27,294 nucleotides of DNA from an uncultured Chloroflexota bacterium (GTDB taxonomy: Bacteria; Chloroflexota; Limnocylindria; Limnocylindrales; CSP1-4), in contig CAIYQJ010000096.1 in NCBI GenBank assembly GCA_903928275.1, positions 1 through 27,294 of the forward strand, in the 5' to 3' direction. Below, in pieces: positions 20,756 through 27,294 of the stretch. The position numbers and the translations under genes are program-made. Positions within the stretch are counted from its first letter, which is position 1. Every line of letters starts with the position of its first letter. The notes under the pieces are model-generated. The model was not told the DNA's origin and did no database searches. It saw only the letters and a program-made list of their open reading frames with translations.

Positions 20756-22201
20756 ATGCGCTCGCTCCAGCACGTCGTGGCGGGTGCGCGACTGGCGTCC
20801 CTGTCGACGGAGGCGCTGCCCGTGGTGGACCCCGCGACCGGTGCGGTGATCGCCAGCTGCCCGGCAGGTTGTGCCGCGGACGTCGACGCCGCCGTCGCAG
20901 CGGCCCGAGCGGCCGCCCCCGCGTGGGCCTCGATGCCCCTCGACGAGCGTGGTCGCATGCTGCGCCGGGCGGGCGAGCGCGTCGCGGCGGCGGCCCCCGG
21001 GCTGGCGCTCTGGGAGTCGCGCGAGATGGGCAAGCCCATCGCGATGGCGACGGCCGACATCGTCGGCTCGGCGGCCGGGTTCGAGGCGTACGCGACGCTC
21101 GCAGGCGAGCATCTCGCCGACCGCGACCCCGGGGTGAGCCGCGTCGTCCGCGCGCCGTACGGCGTCGCCGCGCTCGTCGTCCCGTGGAACTACCCCGTCT
21201 GCATCGCGATCGACGGCCTTGCGTCACTCCTCGCGGCAGGGAACACGGTGGTCCTGAAGCCGTCCGAGAAGTCGCCGCTCTCGGGCGTCGCCCTCATGGA
21301 CGCGCTCGACCACCTCCCGCCGGGGGTCGTGAACCTCCTCCTCGGAGACGGCCGGTCTGGCGGGCCGCTCGTGGAGCACCCGGGCATCGACATCGTGTCG
21401 TTCACGGGCTCTGTCGCCACTGGTCGTCGCGTGGGCGAGGCTTGTGGTCGCCGGCTGGTCCCGGCGCTCCTCGAGCTCGGGGGGAAGGACGCCGTCGTCG
21501 TGGACGCGGACGTCGACCCCGCCTGGGCGGCGACGCTCGTGGCCCGCGGCGCCTTCACGAACACCGGGCAGGTCTGTACGTCGATCGAGCGCGTCTATGT
21601 GCACGAGGCGATCGCGGCGGAGTTCGTCCGCGAGCTCGTCGCGATGGCGGACTCGACGCGCGTCGGCCCGCCCGACGCGGCGGACACCGACCTGGGTCCG
21701 CTCGTGGATGCGCGGCAGCGGGACGTCGTCGATGGACACGTCCGTGACGCGGTGGCCGGCGGCGCGCGGGTGCTCGTGGGCGGCCGCGTGCCCGATGGGC
21801 CGGGTTGGTACTACCCGCCGACCGTGGTCGTCGACGTGCCCGACGACGCGACGCTCATGACGGACGAGACGTTCGGCCCGGTGGCGCCCGTCCGCGTCGT
21901 CGCCTCGTTCGCGGAGGCGCTGCGGCTCGCGGCCTCCGGCACGTACGGCCTGGGCGCCACGGTCCTGACGGGCGATCCGGCCCATGCGACCGACGCGTCC
22001 CGACTGCCGGCCGCGACCGTCACCGTGAACGATGGCGGCGAGTGGCCGGCGGACGCCGAGTTCGAGCCGGCGCGGGCGAGCGGCGTGGGCCGGGTGGGCA
22101 CCGGCCGCGCGATGCTCGATGCCGTGACGCGACCGACCACGGTCATCGTGGCGCCGGCGCCGACGCGGCCGCGGGGCCCGGCCCTGCCCCGGACAGCCTG
22201 A
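20756..22201 (+). CDS. NAD(P)-dependent aldehyde dehydrogenase
   Basis: A 481-residue member of the ALDH superfamily with all key residues: VVPWNYP (141-147, the catalytic Asn in WN), KPSEKSP (168-174, cofactor site), FTGS (216-219), general base E240 in LLELGGKD and nucleophile C274 in NTGQVCTS. Length is normal for the family. The sequence resembles the succinate-semialdehyde, betaine-aldehyde and general aldehyde branch; the substrate is not predictable. The ATG at 20756 has GGAGG 6 nt upstream, which rules out longer in-frame starts. Divergent orientation from the PreA-like gene suggests shared control, and perhaps a pathway in which an aldehyde arises from pyrimidine or amine breakdown; that link is inference. 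The last 15 residues are a Pro/Arg/Ala tail. Confidence 0.95.
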   Translation: MRSLQHVVAGARLASLSTEALPVVDPATGAVIASCPAGCAADVDAAVAAARAAAPAWASMPLDERGRMLRRAGERVAAAAPGLALWESREMGKPIAMATADIVGSAAGFEAYATLAGEHLADRDPGVSRVVRAPYGVAALVVPWNYPVCIAIDGLASLLAAGNTVVLKPSEKSPLSGVALMDALDHLPPGVVNLLLGDGRSGGPLVEHPGIDIVSFTGSVATGRRVGEACGRRLVPALLELGGKDAVVVDADVDPAWAATLVARGAFTNTGQVCTSIERVYVHEAIAAEFVRELVAMADSTRVGPPDAADTDLGPLVDARQRDVVDGHVRDAVAGGARVLVGGRVPDGPGWYYPPTVVVDVPDDATLMTDETFGPVAPVRVVASFAEALRLAASGTYGLGATVLTGDPAHATDASRLPAATVTVNDGGEWPADAEFEPARASGVGRVGTGRAMLDAVTRPTTVIVAPAPTRPRGPALPRTA

Positions 22202-22345
22202 CGCTCCGCGCCATGGGCGCCGGCACGACGGAGGAGCGTCGCCCCCCGGTCCGAACCGCAACCCAAGCGTTCCCGCGCCGCTACTGAGTCTCGGCGCGGC
22301 GCTCGATATGGTGGCCCTACCCAGCCCACCGAGAGGGTCCGCGCC

Positions 22346-25300
22346 GTGGCCGCTCCGCCGTCCCTGTACGAGCCGTCGTTCGAGCACGACGCGTGCGGCT
22401 TCGGATTCGTCTGCGACATCGCCGGCCGGCCGTCCCACGAGATCGTCCGCGATGCACTGACGGTGCTCGTGAACCTCGAGCACCGCGGCGCGAGCGGGTC
22501 CGAGAAGGAGACCGGCGACGGCGCCGGCCTGCTCCTGCAGGTCCCTTCGGGGTTCCTCGCCGCGGTCGCGGCCGAGCAGGGCATCGCGCTCCCGGCCGGC
22601 GGCGGCTTCGGCGTGGGCATGGTCTTCCTGCCGCGCGACGAGACCAGTCGTGCCGCGTGCGTCGAGAAGGTGGAGGCCGCTCTCGCGGGCGAGGGGCTGG
22701 CGCTCCTCGGGTGGCGCGACGTCCCCACGGATCCGGTGGGCCTCGGCGAGACGGCGCGCGCGAGTCAGCCCATCATCCGCCAGGTCTTCGTCGCCAGGCC
22801 GCCGGAGCTGGAGCGGGGTGCCGGGCGCGCCGTCGCGAACGCTGGGGCCGGGGATGCGGCCTCCGCCGCCGTCACCGACGCTGCAGCGCCGGCGGCCGAC
22901 GCCGATGCCGACGTCGCGTTCGACCGTCGACTGTTCGTCGCTCGCCGTCTCATGGAGAAGGCCGTCGCGCGCACCGCGCTCCCCGGGCGCGGCGAGTTCT
23001 ACATCCCTTCCCTCAGCTGCCGGACGATCGTCTACAAGGGGATGCTCAACTCGTCCCAGCTCCTCACGTTCTACCCGGACCTCGCGGACCCGCGCCTCGC
23101 GAGCGCGATCGCGATGGTCCACTCGCGCTTCTCCACGAACACCTTCCCGTCCTGGGCGCGCGCGCACCCATACCGCTACATCTCGCACAACGGGGAGATC
23201 AACACGCTCCGCGGCAACGTGAACTGGATCCAGGCCCGCCAGTCGATGTTCCGGTCGTCGCTCTTCGGCGACGACCTCACGAAGGTGCTGCCGGTCGTCG
23301 ACGCGGAGGGCTCGGATTCCGCGATCCTCGACAACGTCCTCGAGCTCCTCCACCTCTCCGGACGGTCGCTCGCCCACGGGATGACGATGCTCGTCCCGGA
23401 GCCGTGGAGTCGCGACCCGTCCATGACGCCGGAGCGTCGGGCGTTCTACGAGTACCAGGCGTGCCTCATGGAGCCGTGGGACGGCCCTGCGTCCATCGCG
23501 TTCACGGACGGCGTGCGGGTGGGTGCCACGCTGGACCGCAACGGGCTGCGCCCGGCCCGCTGGTGCGTCACGCGCGACGGCCGGGTGGTCATGGCGTCCG
23601 AGACGGGCGTCCTCGACATCCCGCCCGGCGACGTCGTCGCGAAGGGCCGCCTTGCCCCCGGCCGGATGTTCCTCGTCGACACGTCCGAGGGGCGGATCGT
23701 CGCGGACGACGAGCTGAAGGACGCGCTCGCCGCGGCCCAGCCGTATGGCGAGTGGACCCGCGCGTGGCTCACGCACATCGAGGACCTCCCGCACCCGACC
23801 GGCGTCATCGAGCCCGAGCACGAGACGGTGCTCCGGCGCCAGGAGGTCTTCGGCTACACCGCAGAGGACGTCCGACTGATCATCGACTCGATGGCGAGCA
23901 CCGCCACGGACCCGGTGGGCTCCATGGGCAACGACGCCCCGATCGCGGTGTTGTCCGAGCAGCCCCAGCTGCTCACCAGCTACTTCACGCAGCTCTTCGC
24001 GCAGGTGACGAACCCGCCGGTCGACGCGATCCGCGAGGAGATCATCATGGCCACCGAGACGGCCATCGGCCCCGAGGACAACCTCCTCGAGCCCGGACCG
24101 CGGGCCGCCCTCCAGCTCGCGTTGCCCTCGCCGATCCTCTCGAACGTGGAGCTCGAGAAGATCCGGGCGCTCGACGGCGGACCGGGCTCGCGCGGGTTCC
24201 GGTCGATCACGCTGCCGATCCTCTTCCGCGTCGACGAGGATGGCCCGGGCCTTCGCCGCGCTATCGAGGACGTCCGCGAGCGCGCCTCGGAGGCGATCGC
24301 CGAGGGCCACAACCTCATCATCCTGTCCGACCGCGGCCACGACGAGCGCGACGCGCCCATCCCGGCGCTGCTCGCGGCCTCGGCGGTGCACCACCATCTC
24401 GTCCGGGCCGGCACGCGGACGCGCGTGGGCCTCGTCGTCGAATCGGGCGAGCCGCGCGAGGCGCATCACTTCTGCGCCCTCATCGGCTTCGGCGCGAGCG
24501 CCGTGAACCCGTACCTCGCGTTCGAGACGATCGACGACCAGGTCCGGCTCGACATGATCGCCGGCCCCACCGCCGCGGCCGAGGCCCGCTACCGGAAGGC
24601 GGTCGTGAAGGGCGTCATCAAGGCGATCAGCCGGATGGGGATCTCCACCGTCCAGAGCTACCACGGTGCGCAGGTCTTCGAGGCGATCGGCCTCGATCGA
24701 GACTTCGTGGATGAGTACTTCACGGGGACGCCGACGCGCATCGGCGGGATCGGCATCGAAGGGGTCTCACGCGAGGTCCGCCTCCGGCAGGAGCGCGCGT
24801 ACCCGCCCGGGCGTCCCATCGTCCACCGGCAGCTCGGCACCGGCGGCCAGTACCAGTGGCGCGCGGACGGCGAGAGGCACCTCTTCGATCCGCTCACGAT
24901 CCACACGCTCCAGCGGGCGGTCCGGACGGGCGACTACGCGACATTCACGGACTACTCGAGCCTCGTTGACGACCAGTCCCAGAAGCTCGCAACGCTGCGC
25001 GGCCTCATGGAGCTCAAGCCTGCCCTGCGGCCGATCCCGCTCGACGAGGTGGAGCCGGTCCTCTCGATCGTCCGCAGGTTCAAGACCGGCGCGATGAGCT
25101 ACGGCTCGATCTCCGCCGAGGCGCACGAGACGCTCGCGATCGCCATGAATCGCCTCGGCGGGAAGTCCAACACCGGCGAGGGCGGCGAGGACCCGGCCCG
25201 CCACGAGCCGCTCCCCAACGGCGACTCGCGCAACAGCGCGATCAAGCAGGTCGCGAGCGGGCGCTTCGGCGTCACGAGCGAGTACCTCGTGAGCGCGCGG

Positions 25301-27040
25301 GAGATCCAGATCAAGATGGCGCAGGGCGCCAAGCCCGGCGAGGGCGGCCAGCTCCCCGGGTCCAAGGTGTACCCGTGGATCGCGAAGACGCGGCACGCCA
25401 CGCCGGGCGTGGGGCTCATCAGCCCGCCGCCGCACCACGACATCTACTCGATCGAGGACCTCGCGGAGCTCATCCACGACCTGAAGAACGCGAACCACCA
25501 CGCGCGGATCAGCGTGAAGCTCGTCGCGGAGGTGGGCGTGGGGACGATCGCCGCCGGCGTGGCGAAGGCCCACGCGGACGTCGTCCTCATCAGCGGGCAC
25601 GACGGCGGCACGGGCGCGTCGCCGCTCACGTCGATCAAGCACGCGGGCGTGCCCTGGGAGCTCGGCCTCGCCGAAGCGCACCAGGTCCTGCTCATGAACG
25701 ACCTGCGGTCGCGGATCGTCGTGGAGGTGGATGGCCAGCTCAAGACCGGGCGCGACGTGGTCATCGGGGCGCTGCTCGGGGCCGAGGAGTTCGGGTTCGC
25801 CACCGCGCCGCTCGTGGCGCTCGGGTGCGTGATGATGCGGGCCTGCCACCTGAACACGTGCCCGGTCGGCGTCGCCACGCAGGACCCGGAGCTGCGCAAG
25901 CGCTTCGCCGGCGACCCGCAGCACGTCGTGAACTTCATGACGTTCATCGCCCGCGAGGTGCGCGAACACATGGCGCGGATGGGCTTCCGCACGTTCGACG
26001 AGATGGTCGGTCGCTCGGATCGCCTGGAGATGCGTCCGGCGCTGGACCACTGGAAGGCCCGCAATCTCGACTTCGGCCGCATCCTCTATCGCCCGCCGGT
26101 GCCCCGTGGACGAAGCCGGACGTGCACGATCGCGCAGGAGCACGGCGTCGAGCAGTCGATGGACGCGAGGATCCTCCTCGACCTCTGTCGGCCAGCGCTG
26201 GAGGACGGCCATCGCGTCCACGCGAGGCTCCCGATCCGGAACGTGAACCGCGTCGTCGGCACGATGCTCGGCTCCGAGGTGACCCGGCGCTGGGGTCGCT
26301 ACGGGCTCCCGGACGACACGATCCGCCTGACGTTCACCGGGTCGGCCGGGCAGAGCTTCGGGTCGTTCATCCCGCCGGGGGTCACGCTCGTGCTCGAGGG
26401 CGACGCGAACGACTACCTCGGAAAGGGGCTGTCGGGCGGGCGCATCGTGGTCTACCCACCGTCCGAGGCGAGCTTTGTCGCGCACGAGAACGTCATCGCG
26501 GGCAACGTCGCGCTGTACGGCGCGACCGCCGGCGAGGTGTTCATCCGGGGGATCGCCGGCGAGCGCTTCGCGGTCCGCAACTCCGGCGCCGCGGCGGTCG
26601 TGGAGGGGATCGGCGACCACGGCTGCGAGTACATGACCGGCGGCCGCGTCCTCGTGCTCGGGCGGACCGGGCGGAACTTCGCCGCGGGCATGTCCGGCGG
26701 CGTGGCATGGGTCTTCGACGGAGACGGCACGTTCGCGACGCGGGCGAACACGGAGATGGTCTCGCTCGAGCCGCTCGCGGCCGCCGGCCCCGACGAGATC
26801 GCCGAGGTCCTCGCGCTCGTGGAGCGCCATGCCGAGCTCACCGGGAGCGACCGCGCCGCGGCACTCCTCGACGACCGGGAGGCGGCCGTGGCGGCATTCG
26901 TCCGCGTCATCCCCCACGATTACCGGCGCGTCCTCGAAGCGCAGGCACGGATGCGGGCCGCCGGCCTCGACGACGGCGAGGCGGAGATGGCCGCGTTCGC
27001 CGAGAATGTCGCGGACCTCGCCCGCGTCGGGGGCTCCTGA
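22346..27040 (+). CDS. gltB: Glutamate synthase (NADPH) large subunit
   Basis: 1564 residues, the full length for GltB. The GATase II domain begins at C17 (EHDACGFGF), the nucleophile exposed after loss of a 16-residue propeptide; LEHRGASGSEKETGDGAGLL follows. The central domain runs to about 850. The FMN/synthase domain (about 870-1240) has KTGAMSYGSISAEAH near 913 and SGHDGGTGASPL near 1083, with the 3Fe-4S ligands C1161, C1167 and C1172 in CVMMRACHLNTC. The C-terminal GXGXG beta-helix domain includes GSAGQSFGSF near 1331. It converts glutamine plus 2-oxoglutarate into two glutamates, ammonia being channelled between sites. Odd: an Ala/Asp-rich insertion of roughly 30-35 residues near 155-190. 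The GTG at 22346 follows GAGAGGG; TATGGT at 22307-22312 is a possible -10 box. gltD follows after one base. Confidence 0.98.
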   Translation: MAAPPSLYEPSFEHDACGFGFVCDIAGRPSHEIVRDALTVLVNLEHRGASGSEKETGDGAGLLLQVPSGFLAAVAAEQGIALPAGGGFGVGMVFLPRDETSRAACVEKVEAALAGEGLALLGWRDVPTDPVGLGETARASQPIIRQVFVARPPELERGAGRAVANAGAGDAASAAVTDAAAPAADADADVAFDRRLFVARRLMEKAVARTALPGRGEFYIPSLSCRTIVYKGMLNSSQLLTFYPDLADPRLASAIAMVHSRFSTNTFPSWARAHPYRYISHNGEINTLRGNVNWIQARQSMFRSSLFGDDLTKVLPVVDAEGSDSAILDNVLELLHLSGRSLAHGMTMLVPEPWSRDPSMTPERRAFYEYQACLMEPWDGPASIAFTDGVRVGATLDRNGLRPARWCVTRDGRVVMASETGVLDIPPGDVVAKGRLAPGRMFLVDTSEGRIVADDELKDALAAAQPYGEWTRAWLTHIEDLPHPTGVIEPEHETVLRRQEVFGYTAEDVRLIIDSMASTATDPVGSMGNDAPIAVLSEQPQLLTSYFTQLFAQVTNPPVDAIREEIIMATETAIGPEDNLLEPGPRAALQLALPSPILSNVELEKIRALDGGPGSRGFRSITLPILFRVDEDGPGLRRAIEDVRERASEAIAEGHNLIILSDRGHDERDAPIPALLAASAVHHHLVRAGTRTRVGLVVESGEPREAHHFCALIGFGASAVNPYLAFETIDDQVRLDMIAGPTAAAEARYRKAVVKGVIKAISRMGISTVQSYHGAQVFEAIGLDRDFVDEYFTGTPTRIGGIGIEGVSREVRLRQERAYPPGRPIVHRQLGTGGQYQWRADGERHLFDPLTIHTLQRAVRTGDYATFTDYSSLVDDQSQKLATLRGLMELKPALRPIPLDEVEPVLSIVRRFKTGAMSYGSISAEAHETLAIAMNRLGGKSNTGEGGEDPARHEPLPNGDSRNSAIKQVASGRFGVTSEYLVSAREIQIKMAQGAKPGEGGQLPGSKVYPWIAKTRHATPGVGLISPPPHHDIYSIEDLAELIHDLKNANHHARISVKLVAEVGVGTIAAGVAKAHADVVLISGHDGGTGASPLTSIKHAGVPWELGLAEAHQVLLMNDLRSRIVVEVDGQLKTGRDVVIGALLGAEEFGFATAPLVALGCVMMRACHLNTCPVGVATQDPELRKRFAGDPQHVVNFMTFIAREVREHMARMGFRTFDEMVGRSDRLEMRPALDHWKARNLDFGRILYRPPVPRGRSRTCTIAQEHGVEQSMDARILLDLCRPALEDGHRVHARLPIRNVNRVVGTMLGSEVTRRWGRYGLPDDTIRLTFTGSAGQSFGSFIPPGVTLVLEGDANDYLGKGLSGGRIVVYPPSEASFVAHENVIAGNVALYGATAGEVFIRGIAGERFAVRNSGAAAVVEGIGDHGCEYMTGGRVLVLGRTGRNFAAGMSGGVAWVFDGDGTFATRANTEMVSLEPLAAAGPDEIAEVLALVERHAELTGSDRAAALLDDREAAVAAFVRVIPHDYRRVLEAQARMRAAGLDDGEAEMAAFAENVADLARVGGS

Positions 27041-27041
27041 C

Positions 27042-27294
27042 GTGGGCAGGCCCACCGGCTTCATGGAGTTCGCGCGCGAGGCGGCGCACCCCCGGCCACC
27101 GCTGGAGCGGATCCGCGACTGGAGCGAATCGCATCCGCAGCTCCCCCAGGTCGCGCTCACCCAGCAGGCAGCGCGCTGCATGGACTGCGGCGTCCCGTTC
27201 TGCCACGGCGGCGTGACGGTGAACAACGTCTCGTCGGGGTGCCCGAAGCGCAACCTCATCCCCGAATGGAACGACCTGCTCTACCGCGGGTTCC
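27042..27294 (+). CDS. gltD: Glutamate synthase small subunit, 3' end outside window
   Basis: The first 84 residues of GltD, cut by the window end. MGRPTGFMEFAREAAHPRPP is the typical N-terminus, and CMDCGVPFC (C46, C49, C54) with GCPKRNLIPEWNDLLYRG (C67) is the N-terminal 4Fe-4S region. In common forms the third and fourth cysteines are about three residues apart (CxxGCP); here twelve residues separate them. The small subunit takes electrons from NADPH via FAD and passes them to GltB. The GTG start lies one base after the gltB stop, so the two are co-transcribed and probably translationally coupled. The related PreT protein shares this N-terminus, but the position after gltB makes gltD the natural call. 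Confidence 0.95.
   Translation, partial: MGRPTGFMEFAREAAHPRPPLERIRDWSESHPQLPQVALTQQAARCMDCGVPFCHGGVTVNNVSSGCPKRNLIPEWNDLLYRGF

Noticed and set aside
22202..22345. Possible glutamine riboswitch or glnA-type leader before gltB
   Set aside because: The 144-bp leader shows no recognisable aptamer; only a possible TATGGT -10 box and a ribosome site.
21224..24664. A minus-strand open frame of more than 1100 codons opposite the aldehyde dehydrogenase and gltB
   Set aside because: It is Arg/Asp/Glu/His-rich with no domain, and is the antisense of well-supported genes. Long antisense frames are expected at this GC content.
24767..27259. A minus-strand open frame of 830 codons opposite gltB and gltD
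   Set aside because: Antisense shadow of gltB/gltD, whose cysteine ligands and catalytic motifs are intact.
1..27294. Mobile elements, CRISPR arrays, toxin-antitoxin pairs, tRNA or rRNA genes
   Set aside because: I looked for terminal repeats, regularly spaced repeats, transposase or integrase motifs, small coupled toxin-antitoxin pairs and tRNA-like cloverleaf or CCA patterns, and saw none that I could support.

Overview
The window is a high-GC bacterial chromosome segment (about 70% GC by eye, with near-saturated G/C at third codon positions). It is densely coded, with many GTG starts and several 4-bp ATGA/GTGA stop-start overlaps. At least four genes have a TAnnnT hexamer only 6-8 nt before the start codon and no Shine-Dalgarno sequence, which suggests leaderless transcripts. 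Together with the style of the proteins (proline/alanine-rich lipoproteins, a TMEM175-like channel, GltB/GltD, multiheme cytochrome), this suggests a Chloroflexota soil or water lineage (Limnocylindria-like). An actinobacterium cannot be excluded; there is no rRNA or marker tree here. I saw no tRNA, rRNA, CRISPR array, IS element, phage gene or integrase.

Layout. 1-432 is the end of a DUF1269-like membrane protein, closed by a perfect 15-bp inverted repeat shared with the convergent PAP2 phosphatase (496-1131). From 7073 down to 496 everything reads leftward: two coupled MFS transporters, then an ABC-2 exporter (ATPase plus two coupled permeases) with its own candidate promoter, then the PAP2 phosphatase. 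From 7174 rightward: an LsrG-like monooxygenase-fold protein coupled to an iron-type alcohol dehydrogenase, then an unknown 135-residue protein that overlaps the 3' end of a large leftward MFS exporter (9210-10844). Next come a nitrilase and a small Rieske protein (11014-12402), then a leftward HtrA-like lipoprotein protease with an unusual cysteine-containing C-terminal domain (12445-14031).

14356-17564 is a run of five rightward genes: a stand-alone YHS metal-binding protein, two polytopic membrane proteins I do not recognise, a 52-residue ORF that looks like the isolated Tat leader of a [NiFe]-hydrogenase small subunit, and, 4 nt later, a membrane-anchored seven-heme cytochrome c. This is the oddest part of the window. 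It is followed by a lipoprotein polysaccharide deacetylase (leftward) and a TMEM175-family channel (rightward).

19405-27294 is metabolic. A PreA-like flavoprotein lacking the usual C-terminal Fe-S domain is divergent from an aldehyde dehydrogenase. The shared intergenic region holds three GCATGC palindromes at 15-bp multiples and a 4 x 8-bp tandem repeat. The window ends with glutamate synthase: gltB complete, and gltD cut by the window end one base after gltB.

The genes look like ordinary chromosomal housekeeping and accessory functions (export, cell envelope, redox, nitrogen assimilation) rather than a mobile island. The candidates for undescribed biology are the YHS/membrane/Tat-leader/heptaheme cluster, the protease C-terminal domain, and the phased repeats upstream of preA.
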